A stretch of 57,176 nt of DNA, from the NCBI GenBank assembly GCA_014610835.1, contig QQXM01000017.1:1-57176 (forward strand), in the 5' to 3' direction. The DNA is from Erysipelotrichaceae bacterium 7770_A6 (lineage in GTDB: Bacteria > Bacillota_I > Bacilli_A > Erysipelotrichales > Erysipelotrichaceae). Within the stretch, counting starts at the first letter, position 1. Every line of letters starts with the position of its first letter. The translations under genes and the position numbers were made by a program. A model generated the notes under the pieces. It searched no databases. It was not told the DNA's origin and worked only from the letters and a program-made list of their open reading frames with translations. Positions 1-7,771 of the stretch are shown piece after piece.

Positions 1-292
1 AACCTATTGGCTTATATCAAAATAAGTACTAAAAAATGGCTTAAATAAGCTAAATAACATTTGACTTATTAGGGAGGTTTATTTTACCTCAAACAACTTA
101 GATACTTAAATTACATGAAGATCAAATGATCAATGAGTTATGTGAAACTCAACTGATTATTTTGGTCTTTTAATGAGCTAAAACGGTACTTCTTCAGGTC
201 CTTTACTTATGTTGTAACGTAAGCGTCAAATAAATACCGTCTACAAAAATATCTCCAGTCTAGGATAATCATATCCAGAAGGGAGATATTTT
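1..292. other. Noncoding stretch, possible end of a mobile element
   Basis: No convincing gene. A frame open from the window edge ends after 15 codons (stop at 46-48) and may be the tail of a gene to the left. Structure is dense: a GAGGT/ACCTC stem near 73-90; ACGGTA (about 184) pairing with TACCGT (about 234) around an inner hairpin CTTATGTT/AACGTAAG; and an imperfect hairpin at 246-292 with arms AAAATATCTCC and GGAGATATTTT enclosing TCT-GGATA/TATCC-AGA. Similarity to the PTS IIC family begins right after that hairpin, so it may mark the end of an inserted element, for example the right end of an IS200/IS605-type element. No transposase is visible, so this is inference. Confidence 0.3.
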
Positions 293-811
293 ATATCTGT
301 ACTTGTTGGCATTGCGTTAACACTTCCAATTTCTTCTGCCGCAATCTGTGCTGCACTTGGCTTAACAGGTTTAGCTGGTGGAGCTGCGGTTGCTGGATGC
401 TGTGCACAAATGATTGGCTTTGCATGCATGAGCTACAAAGAAAATGGTATTGGTGGTCTAGTATCACAGGGTATTGGTACAAGTATGCTTCAGATGCCAA
501 ATATCATTAAGAATCCTAAAACATGGATTCCACCAATTCTTGCTTCTGCAATTACAGGACCTATCGCAACTTGTATTTTCCATTTAGAAATGAATGGACC
601 AGCAGTCAGCTCTGGTATGGGTACGTGTGGTCTTGTTGGTCAGATTGGTGTATATACAGGATGGCTTGCAAGTGGAAAAGCAATTACTGCGTTTGACTGG
701 ATTGGATTAGTAATGATCTGCTTTATCTTGCCTGCAGTATTGAGTGTTTTCTTCTGTAATATTCTGCGTAAAAAACAATGGATCAAAGAAAATGATCTAA
801 AATTAAACTAA
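293..811 (+). pseudogene. PTS sugar transporter subunit IIC, 5'-truncated
   Basis: The reading frame is open from 269, and family-like sequence starts at about 293 with ISVLVGIALTLPISSAA, followed by GLTGLAGGAAVAGCCAQMIGFACMSYKENG. This is the C-terminal half of the PTS_EIIC_2 family (PF13303), multispanning membrane permeases of about 340 residues. Roughly the first half is absent. The ATG at 410 lies inside the conserved membrane region and is not a plausible native start, and no ribosome binding site precedes the frame. The gene is therefore a remnant left by an insertion or deletion at about 292. The C-terminus is intact, and a terminator follows directly. The sugar carried cannot be told from this fragment. 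Confidence 0.75.
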
Positions 812-815
812 TATG

Positions 816-852
816 AAAAAGGAACATTTCTAATTTGAAGTGTTCCTTTTTT
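816..852. terminator. Bidirectional terminator between the IIC remnant and the MATE gene
   Basis: AAAAAGGAACA (from 816) pairs with TGTTCCTTTTTT (ending 852). A-rich and T-rich flanks allow it to end both the plus-strand remnant and the minus-strand exporter gene. Confidence 0.85.
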
Positions 853-855
853 GAA

Positions 856-2184
856 TTAAAACTGAATTGTTTTTTTAATAATTATGATGGATATGAGTGA
901 TGCAATTGTTTCACTGATCCAGAATGCATGCCATACACCACTTGCGCCTAAGAATCTAGATAATACATAGGATACAGGAATAATGACAATAATATAGCGA
1001 AGTGCAGAAATAACAAGAGATGGATTTCCTTTTCCAAGACCTTCTAATACACCGCAGACAATGACAGAAATGGAAGAAATGACAAATCCACTGCTGATGA
1101 TATGCAATGCAGAAGAACCTGCACGGATCGTTTCTGTGTTCTGTGTGAATAAATGCATGAGATCATTTGCAAAAAGCCAGCAGATGCATGTTCCAATAAA
1201 CATGATAGAAACTGCAAGTAACAATGAAGTAAAGAAAATCTTTTTCACTCTTTCATGTTCTTTTGCACCATAGTTATATCCGATTAATGGACGAATACCT
1301 TGTACAATGCCATTGACTGTTAAATAGATAAATGTCTGTAACTTGTAGTAGATTCCTAAAACCAGTACATACATATCTGAGAACTCTGCTAGAATGCCAT
1401 TCAATAGCGTGATCATAATGGATGGAAGAGACAGGTTCATTGTTGCTGGCAAGCCAACACTGTAGATTCTTTTACAGATTGTTTTTTGGAACATTTCTTT
1501 TGAAAAATGAATGCGAAGCTGAGATTCTTTTGTGTAGTAGATAATCAAGTAGATGACAAGTGTAAGTACTTGCCCAATTCCTGTTGCTAATGCTGCACCA
1601 GCAATTCCCATTTCAGGAAAGAAGCCAATACCAAAGATCATCATTGGATCAAGAATAATATTACAGATACATCCACATAACATTGCAATCATAGAAACTG
1701 TCATTTTTCCTTCTGCCTGATAGATCTTTTCATAGGCAATGGCAATAGAGTTTGGAAAATTAAACAGGAATGCAAGTGTTCCGTATGTGATTCCATTTTG
1801 AATGACTTCAGGATTTGTTGTGAATAAATGCAAGAATGGTCGCAATACACCAATACATCCAACAGTTAATAAAATGCCATGGATCATGGAAAGGAATAAT
1901 CCTAAGGATACAGTATCATTTGCACGTTTTTGATCTTGCGCTCCTAGATAGAAAGAAGCAATGGCATTGACACCAATTCCATGTCCCACGGCGACTGCAG
2001 TAACGATGAGCTGCAGTGGATAAACAAGAGAAATTGAGGTCATTGCACTTTCAGAAATCTGTGCAACGAAATAACTATCTACGATGTTATATAGTGCATT
2101 GACAAGCATTCCCAATACCATTGGCAATGACATTGTGAATACAAGTGGCAATATCTTTTTTTCTTTCATGTATGTTTGATTCAT
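856..2184 (-). CDS. MATE family efflux transporter
   Basis: 442-residue polytopic membrane protein of the multi-antimicrobial extrusion (MATE) family, which exports drugs or metabolites in exchange for Na+ or H+. It begins MNQTYMKEKKILPLVFTMS and shows the family's repeated features: LPMVLGMLVNALYNIVDSYFV near the N-terminus, about 12 hydrophobic segments, and a second half beginning near ATMNLSLPSIM. The start at 2184 is preferred over the longer open frame because GGAGGTG lies just upstream, and the extra upstream frame covers promoter and leader sequence. It is divergent from a MocR-type regulator, which may control it. The leader carries an attenuator-like hairpin pair. Substrate unknown. 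Confidence 0.92.
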   Translation of the reverse strand: MNQTYMKEKKILPLVFTMSLPMVLGMLVNALYNIVDSYFVAQISESAMTSISLVYPLQLIVTAVAVGHGIGVNAIASFYLGAQDQKRANDTVSLGLFLSMIHGILLTVGCIGVLRPFLHLFTTNPEVIQNGITYGTLAFLFNFPNSIAIAYEKIYQAEGKMTVSMIAMLCGCICNIILDPMMIFGIGFFPEMGIAGAALATGIGQVLTLVIYLIIYYTKESQLRIHFSKEMFQKTICKRIYSVGLPATMNLSLPSIMITLLNGILAEFSDMYVLVLGIYYKLQTFIYLTVNGIVQGIRPLIGYNYGAKEHERVKKIFFTSLLLAVSIMFIGTCICWLFANDLMHLFTQNTETIRAGSSALHIISSGFVISSISVIVCGVLEGLGKGNPSLVISALRYIIVIIPVSYVLSRFLGASGVWHAFWISETIASLISIIIIKKTIQF

Positions 2185-2199
2185 TGTTGTCACCTCCAT

Positions 2200-2260
2200 A
2201 AAAAAATCGTCACAAATAATATGTGACGAAAAGTGGGGTATTCCCCAGAAAAATTCACAT
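2200..2260 (-). promoter_or_regulatory. Attenuator-like leader of the MATE gene
   Basis: Read on the minus strand, the leader contains ATGTGA (2260-2255), a GGGGAATACCCC hairpin (2246-2235), and a perfect terminator-like hairpin CGTCACA/TGTGACG (2228-2208) followed by seven T (2206-2200), just before the ribosome binding site. ATGTGA can instead pair with TCACAT inside the 5' arm of the terminator, giving a mutually exclusive antiterminator. This is the layout of a riboswitch or attenuator, but I recognise no known aptamer. Confidence 0.6.
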
Positions 2261-2278
2261 GAAGTTTTAGCGGTAGTG

Positions 2279-2330
2279 ATAATACTATAGTTGTTTTCAA
2301 ATGTCAAAAAATATATTTTTCTTTTATAAT
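2279..2330. promoter_or_regulatory. Divergent promoters sharing one -35 hexamer
   Basis: On the minus strand: TTGACA at 2307-2302, 17-base spacer, TATTAT at 2284-2279, driving the MATE gene. On the plus strand: TATAAT at 2325-2330, also 17 bases from the same hexamer (read TGTCAA), driving the MocR gene. Polymerase bound on one strand should exclude the other. Confidence 0.7.
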
Positions 2331-2336
2331 GAAACA

Positions 2337-3392
2337 ATGAAAAAAACACCAGCATATATCCGTGTATATCAAAATATTTCAAATCAAATCATTCATGGGA
2401 TTTATCCATATCAATCCAGAATTCCATCAAAGCGAGAAATGGCACAAAAAGAAAACTGCAGTTTGATTACAATTGAACATGCATATGAACTATTGGTAGA
2501 TGAAGGGTATATTGAATCTAGACCAAGAAGTGGATATTACGTTTCATATCAGGTAGGAGATGTTTTTGAAAGCGAAGCGACACCTGTGGATATCTCTGTA
2601 TCATTTGAGAATACAGATATAACTTTTCCAGCGAGTGTATTTGCAAAGGCATGTAGAAAAGTGACAGGGATGATGCATTCCAAACTTCCATCTAGAAGTG
2701 AAGGAAAAGGCAATATTTATTTAAGAAATGCAATCAGTAAATATCTAGCACGCAGTAGAAATCTCATTGTTCCACCGGAACAGATTATTATTGGTGCAGG
2801 TAGTGAATATTTGTATTCATTGATTGTAGATCTTCTTGGAAGAAGTAAGATCTATGGCATTGAATCACCATCGTATGAAAAAATCTATCGTATTTATCGT
2901 GCAAGCGGCGTGAAAGTAGATTTGTTGAAACTTGGAAGAAATGGTATTTTGTCCACAGAACTGGAAAGAACGCCAGCCTCTATTCTGCATGTCACGCCAT
3001 ATCATTCGTTTCCAACAGGGTCAACAACTGATGCATCCAAAAGAAGAGAGTATATTCAATGGGCAAATGAACGACATGCGATTATTGTGGAAGACGATTA
3101 TGAATCTGAATTTACAAAATCCATCAAATCACAGGAAACTTTATTCTCTTTAGATCCTCAACATGTGATTTATATGAATACTTTTACAAAAACAATCTCG
3201 TCTTCTATTCGAATTGGTTATATGATATTACCAGAAGATTTACTAAAAGCTTATGAACAGACACAATCATTTCGTTCGTGCACGGTGAGTGAATTTATGC
3301 AGCTTGTTGTTGCGGAGCTTTTAAACAACGGTTCTTTTGAAAGGAACCTCAACCACATTCGTAGAAAGAGAAAAACACATGAGAAAGATTGA
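2337..3392 (+). CDS. MocR/GntR-type regulator with aminotransferase-like domain, C-terminally truncated
   Basis: 351 residues. Residues 1-75 form a GntR winged helix (PSKREMAQKENCSLITIEHAYELL, then DEGYIESRPRSGYYVS). The rest is a fold-type I aminotransferase domain with VEDDYESEF and the PLP-lysine motif NTFTKTISSSIRIGY. Full-length MocR proteins are about 450-480 residues; this frame stops at HIRRKRKTHEKD, so the small C-terminal subdomain is missing, and unrelated cupin-like coding sequence begins at the same place. Probably a deletion product. The ATG at 2337 has no Shine-Dalgarno and lies exactly seven bases after TATAAT, suggesting a leaderless message. The effector is unknown, and it may no longer function normally. 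Confidence 0.85.
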   Translation: MKKTPAYIRVYQNISNQIIHGIYPYQSRIPSKREMAQKENCSLITIEHAYELLVDEGYIESRPRSGYYVSYQVGDVFESEATPVDISVSFENTDITFPASVFAKACRKVTGMMHSKLPSRSEGKGNIYLRNAISKYLARSRNLIVPPEQIIIGAGSEYLYSLIVDLLGRSKIYGIESPSYEKIYRIYRASGVKVDLLKLGRNGILSTELERTPASILHVTPYHSFPTGSTTDASKRREYIQWANERHAIIVEDDYESEFTKSIKSQETLFSLDPQHVIYMNTFTKTISSSIRIGYMILPEDLLKAYEQTQSFRSCTVSEFMQLVVAELLNNGSFERNLNHIRRKRKTHEKD

Positions 3393-4046
3393 AGATATAT
3401 ATTTCATTGATAAAAACAATGCGCCTCAACCGCATACAATTATTGAAAATACTTCGTTTAAACAAAATGGGTATCGAATTACTCATTTTCTATGGGAGCA
3501 AATACTGCCGGTTCTCCAGAGAGATATCATCATAGTGGAATTTATACATGTAATACTGGAACATTGCATTTGAAATATTATATAGACAGAAATTCCTATG
3601 AAGAAATTGTTTTGAAACCAGGAGACTTCTGGATTCGTCCAGCGCATACGCTAGTGAGCTGGTATGCAGAAGAAGATACTGTCTTTACTGTTTTATCCAT
3701 GCGCTATACTGCGAATTTCTGTGAGGGGAATATGCTTGGAAAAACGATGTCAATCAATCATTTAATTGATAAAAAAGAATCTGATATTTCTCAGAAAAAA
3801 CTTGTGAACGATAAGCTATTTCAATTAGATGCAATACATATGGGAAAGAACAGTCGCATGGAGCTGAGCAGCAATGATAATTTGATTCTTTGTTCTGTAG
3901 AAGGAAAATGTGCATTGTTTTACCATAATCGACAGATGATCATTGATTCTCAACAATGTTTCCATACAAATATGGCTGATAAAATTGTTCTTTTATCCGC
4001 AACAGATACAAAATTACTGCTTCTCAAATTTGTAAATCAGGGTTAA
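3379..4046 (+). pseudogene. Cupin-like protein with a frameshift
   Basis: Two overlapping frames join into one plausible protein of about 223 residues: MRKIEDIYFIDKNN... to THFLW (ending 3495), then GANTAGSPERYHHSG... to FVNQG. One extra G in the GGG run at 3494-3496 would restore a single frame. The first half has a cupin-type motif (KPGDFWIRPAHT), and the second half resembles another beta-barrel half domain, so a bicupin sensor or isomerase-like protein is possible. It overlaps the truncated end of the MocR frame and has no clear ribosome binding site. It is either a true pseudogene or a one-base sequencing error. Function unknown. Confidence 0.55.
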
Positions 4047-4098
4047 TATATTTGGCGGAAATGATGTCTTCCAGGAAGGAATTCCAAACTGCTATTAC

Positions 4099-4148
4099 AG
4101 CTGATGACTTCTGCAATGTTTTTTATCATGCAGGGAATCAGCTTTTTT
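4099..4148 (+). terminator. Intrinsic terminator or attenuator ahead of the antiporter gene
   Basis: AGCTGAT (4099-4105) pairs with ATCAGCT (4137-4143) and is followed by six T. CTGCA (4111-4115) and TGCAG (4129-4133) extend the stem inside. It ends 24 bases before the antiporter start, leaving no room for a separate promoter downstream, so read-through control is likely. Confidence 0.7.
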
Positions 4149-4172
4149 CTTTGCCTGCTAGAAAGGGTGTTT

Positions 4173-5354
4173 ATGTTATTTAGTTTTGCTTTACTTTTAC
4201 TTTGTGGATTATTGCTTGGAGATTTGTTTAAGAAAATCAAATTTCCACCATTATTTGGCTTTATGTTATGTGGAATCTTGTTAGGGCCATATTGTTTTAA
4301 ATTGATTGATGCTTCGATATTGGATGCTTCTGCATCGATTCGTAAGGTTGCGTTGATCATTATTTTGATCCGTGCGGGATTGAATCTGGATTTGGATGCG
4401 TTAAAGAAAGTTGGCAGACCAGCAATATTAATGTGTTTTCTTCCAGCAACCTTTGAAATCATTGGATTTGCATTATTAGGACCAGTCATTCTGCATCTTT
4501 CATTATTAGATTCCTTGATTCTTGGTTCTGTTATCGCTGCAGTATCTCCGGCAGTTGTTGTACCTAACATGTTAAAACTCATTGAAGAAGGATATGGAAC
4601 AAAGGAAGGTATTCCACAGTTAATTATGGCTGGTGCATCTGTGGATGATGTATTTGTCATTGTATTGTTTACTTCATTTACATCACTTGCTTCTTCTGGT
4701 TCTTTAGATGCACTGAATTTCTTGAGAATACCAACTTCCATTATCAGTGGTGTTGCTTCAGGAATACTCATTGGATACGTTTTGAATCGTTTCTTTGATA
4801 AAGTGGATGTTAGAGATACAGTTAAAGTGATTGTGTTATTATCTTTGTCATTTATTCTGGTGAAAGCAGAAGATGTATGTACTGGCTATTTTGGATATTC
4901 TGGATTGCTTGCGATCATGGCAATGAGTGCAATGATTCATTTTGAAAGAGAACAGATATCTGTTAACTTATCCAATAAATTTTCTCAATTGTGGATTGTT
5001 GCGGAAATATTATTGTTTGAGCTTGTAGGTGCAGCAGTGGATCCAACATATGCATTAAAGGCAGGTACGAGTGCGATTTTAATCATTGTACTAGCTTTGA
5101 TTTTTAGAATGACTGGTGTGTACCTTTGTGTTACTTCAACACCATTAACAAGAAAAGAAAGACTCTTTTGCATGATTGCCTATACACCAAAAGCAACAGT
5201 ACAGGCAGCCATTGGTTCTATTCCTTTAGCAATGGGATTATCTTGTGGAAATATTGTATTAACAGTTGCAGTGTGTGCAATTTTATTAACTGCTCCACTT
5301 GGTGCATTCTTTATCAATCTGACATATCAGAAATTGTTAGAGAAAAATGTATGA
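4173..5354 (+). CDS. Cation:proton antiporter (CPA family)
   Basis: 393-residue membrane protein with about 12 hydrophobic segments, resembling CPA1/CPA2 Na+(K+)/H+ exchangers. Visible features are FPPLFGFMLCGILLGPY near the N-terminus, IRAGLNLDLDAL, SVIAAVSPAVVVP and MAGASVDDVFVIVLF; the paired acidic residues in ASVDDV correspond to the family's ion-binding aspartates. It exchanges monovalent cations for protons across the cytoplasmic membrane. The start at 4173 is chosen because AAAGGGTG lies just upstream; a longer frame from 4104 reads through the terminator hairpin. No partner subunit is encoded next to it. Cation preference cannot be read from the sequence. Confidence 0.88.
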   Translation: MLFSFALLLLCGLLLGDLFKKIKFPPLFGFMLCGILLGPYCFKLIDASILDASASIRKVALIIILIRAGLNLDLDALKKVGRPAILMCFLPATFEIIGFALLGPVILHLSLLDSLILGSVIAAVSPAVVVPNMLKLIEEGYGTKEGIPQLIMAGASVDDVFVIVLFTSFTSLASSGSLDALNFLRIPTSIISGVASGILIGYVLNRFFDKVDVRDTVKVIVLLSLSFILVKAEDVCTGYFGYSGLLAIMAMSAMIHFEREQISVNLSNKFSQLWIVAEILLFELVGAAVDPTYALKAGTSAILIIVLALIFRMTGVYLCVTSTPLTRKERLFCMIAYTPKATVQAAIGSIPLAMGLSCGNIVLTVAVCAILLTAPLGAFFINLTYQKLLEKNV

Positions 5355-5453
5355 AAGAGACATTATTCCTTTACTTTTTTTCTATTTTCTAATAACATAA
5401 TAGCGTCTTTGAACCGTAGTATTTATTGTGTATCAGAGGAAGGAAAACAACTA

Positions 5454-5555
5454 ATGAAATTAATTGTCACATCTTTGAGAACAACAAATAACATTACTGA
5501 TTTGGATGCTAGTAAACTATCCAATCTTATCTGCGGTATCAAACTGTCTAAATAA
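5454..5555 (+). CDS. Possible small protein or leader peptide (33 aa)
   Basis: An ATG at 5454 preceded by AGAGGAAGG opens a 33-codon frame beginning MKLIVTSLRTTNNITDLDAS and ending at 5555, eleven bases before the terminator that precedes purE. The same frame is open back to the antiporter stop codon at 5352-5354, so it could be a decayed 3' extension. It matches no family I know. Its place between an upstream gene and an attenuator fits a leader peptide, but nothing in its composition (no run of one amino acid) shows what it would sense. Confidence 0.3.
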   Translation: MKLIVTSLRTTNNITDLDASKLSNLICGIKLSK

Positions 5556-5565
5556 CGATGAAAAT

Positions 5566-5599
5566 AACAGCTGATGGAATTACTCCGTTAGCTGTTTTT
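5566..5599 (+). terminator. Terminator or attenuator ahead of purE
   Basis: AACAGCT (5566-5572) pairs with AGCTGTT (5590-5596), with inner GGA/TCC pairing and a T5 tail. It ends 22 bases before the purE start. It may end upstream transcription or attenuate the pur operon. No guanine, PRPP or ZTP riboswitch core is visible upstream. Confidence 0.65.
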
Positions 5600-5621
5600 G
5601 ATTCTACTAGAGGAGGTTAAA

Positions 5622-6119
5622 ATGAAAAAAGTCGCAATTGTTATGGGTAGTGATTCTGATGCGCCAGTTATGGCAAAAGCTGTTAAAGTATTAGAAGGTT
5701 ATGAAATTCCTTATGAAGTACATGTATATTCTGCACATAGAACTCCTATGCAGGCAGCTGAATTCGCATCAAATGCAAAAGAAAATGGATTTGGCGTCAT
5801 TATCGCAGGTGCAGGCATGGCTGCAGCTTTAGCAGGTGTTCTTGCTGCACATACAACATTACCAGTCATTGGTGTTCCATTAAAATCAGCAGTTCTAGAA
5901 GGAACAGATGCGTTACTTGCGACTGTCATGATGCCTAGTGGAATCCCAGTAGCAACAGTGGCAATTGATGGAAGCAAGAATGCAGCATATCTTGCCGCAG
6001 AAATCATTGCATTATCTGATGAATCTTTAGCTGAAAAGATTGCTGAAGATAGAAAGAAGCAAAGTGAAGCTGTCTTAAAGAAAGACGCAGGAATACAAGA
6101 AAAGATCAAGGAGCTATAA
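5622..6119 (+). CDS. purE: 5-(carboxyamino)imidazole ribonucleotide mutase
   Basis: 165 residues, the usual class I PurE length. It converts N5-CAIR to CAIR in purine synthesis. The nucleotide-binding start VAIVMGSDSDAPVM, the VYSAHRTP segment with the catalytic histidine, and GVIIAGAGMAAALAGVLAAHTTLPVIGVP are all present. The start at 5622 follows AGGAGG; a longer frame from 5598 has no such signal. First gene of the pur operon, with purM three bases behind. Class I PurE needs PurK to supply N5-CAIR; no purK is in the window. Confidence 0.97.
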   Translation: MKKVAIVMGSDSDAPVMAKAVKVLEGYEIPYEVHVYSAHRTPMQAAEFASNAKENGFGVIIAGAGMAAALAGVLAAHTTLPVIGVPLKSAVLEGTDALLATVMMPSGIPVATVAIDGSKNAAYLAAEIIALSDESLAEKIAEDRKKQSEAVLKKDAGIQEKIKEL

Positions 6120-6122
6120 GAC

Positions 6123-7166
6123 ATGGAAAAAAGTTATTCAAATGCTTACAAAGAAGCTGGTGTAGATGTTACTGCCGGCTATGAATCTGTTGAACTCATT
6201 AAAAAGGATGTAAAGCGTACAGAAATCCCAGGTGTACTTGGTGGTATTGGTGGATTTGGCGGTCTATTTGCTCCAGATCTCAAAGGATATGAAAAGCCAG
6301 TATTTATTTCTGGTACAGATGGTGTTGGTACAAAACTGAAGCTTGCTTTCTTGATGGACAAGCATGACACAATTGGTATCGATTGCGTTGCAATGTGTGT
6401 GAATGATGTTATCTGTGCTGGTGCAAAGCCATTATTCTTTTTGGACTACATCGCATGTGGAAAAAACGTTCCTGAAAAGATTGCCACAATTGTAAAGGGA
6501 ATTGCTGATGGATGTGTTGAAAGCGGATGTGCACTTGTTGGTGGTGAAACTGCTGAACATCCAGGTATGATGCCAGAAGAAGAATATGATCTTGCTGGTT
6601 TTACAGTTGGTATTGTGGATGAAAAGAATATCTTAGATAAGAAGAATGTTAAGAAGGGTGATGTTATCGTTGGCTTAGCATCTACTGGTGTACATTCCAA
6701 TGGTTTCTCTCTTGTTAGAAAAGTCTTTGATATTGATAATGCAGAAGTGCTTGGAAAATACAAGGATGAATTAAATGGCAAGACATTAGGAGAAGCTTTG
6801 CTAGAACCTACACAGCTTTACGTTAAACCAATCTTGAAGCTGTTAGAAGAAGTTGATGTACATTCTATTTCTCATATTACAGGCGGTGGTTTCTATGAAA
6901 ATCTGCCACGTGCATATGGCGATAATCTGAATGCTGTGATTCATAAGGGAAGCTGGGAAGTATTGCCTGTCTTTAAACTCATTCAGGAAAAGGGAAATAT
7001 TGCTGAACATGATATGTTTAATACATACAACATGGGTGTAGGTATGGCTGTCATTGTTGATGGTAAAGATGCTGACAGGACAATTGCATTGATGAATGAA
7101 TTTGGTATCAAGGCAAGTGTCATTGGTGAAATGAGTGAGGGTGATCACTCTGTGGTGATTGAATGA
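6123..7166 (+). CDS. purM: Phosphoribosylformylglycinamidine cyclo-ligase (AIR synthetase)
   Basis: 347 residues. It closes the imidazole ring of FGAM with ATP to give AIR. Family signatures are [55 protein letters not shown] and [13 protein letters not shown]. Its length matches B. subtilis PurM. The last codons overlap the purN start (ATGA at 7163-7166), which implies translational coupling. It acts directly after PurL, encoded at the end of the same operon. Confidence 0.97.
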   Translation: MEKSYSNAYKEAGVDVTAGYESVELIKKDVKRTEIPGVLGGIGGFGGLFAPDLKGYEKPVFISGTDGVGTKLKLAFLMDKHDTIGIDCVAMCVNDVICAGAKPLFFLDYIACGKNVPEKIATIVKGIADGCVESGCALVGGETAEHPGMMPEEEYDLAGFTVGIVDEKNILDKKNVKKGDVIVGLASTGVHSNGFSLVRKVFDIDNAEVLGKYKDELNGKTLGEALLEPTQLYVKPILKLLEEVDVHSISHITGGGFYENLPRAYGDNLNAVIHKGSWEVLPVFKLIQEKGNIAEHDMFNTYNMGVGMAVIVDGKDADRTIALMNEFGIKASVIGEMSEGDHSVVIE

Positions 7167-7771
7167 GAAACATCGCAGTCATGGTGTCTGGTGGAGGAAC
7201 AAATCTACAGGCACTGATCGACGCTGAAAAGGCTGGAAAGATCCCACACGGAAAAATTACTTTGGTCGTTGCTTCTAATGATTCTGCATATGCTCTAGAG
7301 CGTGCTGAAAATAATGGTATTGAAACTGTTGTTGTGAAACGTAAAGCATATGAGAATCAGGATGCATTTGATAAAGCAATTGTAGAAACACTACATGCAC
7401 ACAATATTGATATGGTTGTATTAGCTGGCTACTTAAGTATCTTAGGAGAAACAGTGATCCAGGCATATCGAGATCGAATTATCAACATTCATCCATCTTT
7501 GATTCCTTCTTTCTGTGGAAAAGGTTTCTATGGATTGAAAGTGCATGAAGCTGCACTTGCTAGAGGTGTGAAAGTGACAGGTGCTACAGTACATCTTGTT
7601 AATGAAATTCCGGATGGTGGAAGAATTCTAAAGCAGAAAGCAGTATATATTGAAGATGGAGATACTGCAGAAACGTTACAGAGAAGAGTTATGGAACAGG
7701 CGGAATGGATCTTATTGCCAGAAGCCTGTGAAGATATTGCAAAACAATTAGATGAAGGAGAAAACAAATGA
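7163..7771 (+). CDS. purN: Phosphoribosylglycinamide formyltransferase
   Basis: 202 residues. It transfers a formyl group from 10-formyl-THF to GAR. The N-terminus [18 protein letters not shown], the catalytic stretch [29 protein letters not shown] and the late acidic motif are typical. A cysteine follows the catalytic segment (SFCGKGFYG), where many homologues also carry small insertions. Start codon overlaps purM, and stop codon overlaps the IMP cyclohydrolase start by four bases, so these three genes are translationally linked. Confidence 0.96.
   Translation: MRNIAVMVSGGGTNLQALIDAEKAGKIPHGKITLVVASNDSAYALERAENNGIETVVVKRKAYENQDAFDKAIVETLHAHNIDMVVLAGYLSILGETVIQAYRDRIINIHPSLIPSFCGKGFYGLKVHEAALARGVKVTGATVHLVNEIPDGGRILKQKAVYIEDGDTAETLQRRVMEQAEWILLPEACEDIAKQLDEGENK

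Noticed and set aside
410-811. A complete small membrane protein starting at ATG 410
   Set aside because: The family-like sequence extends upstream of this ATG to about 293 and no ribosome binding site precedes it, so it is the tail of a truncated gene.
3485-3505. Programmed -1 frameshift in the cupin gene
   Set aside because: The site is TATGGGAGC, without a canonical slippery heptamer or a clear downstream pseudoknot; a one-base deletion is simpler.
4043-4771. Minus-strand open frame of 242 codons opposite the antiporter
   Set aside because: Composition is typical of an antisense shadow; the plus-strand frame encodes a recognisable antiporter with a ribosome binding site.
5400-5620. Guanine, PRPP or ZTP riboswitch before purE
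   Set aside because: None of the conserved cores of these classes is visible; only a terminator and a short frame are present.
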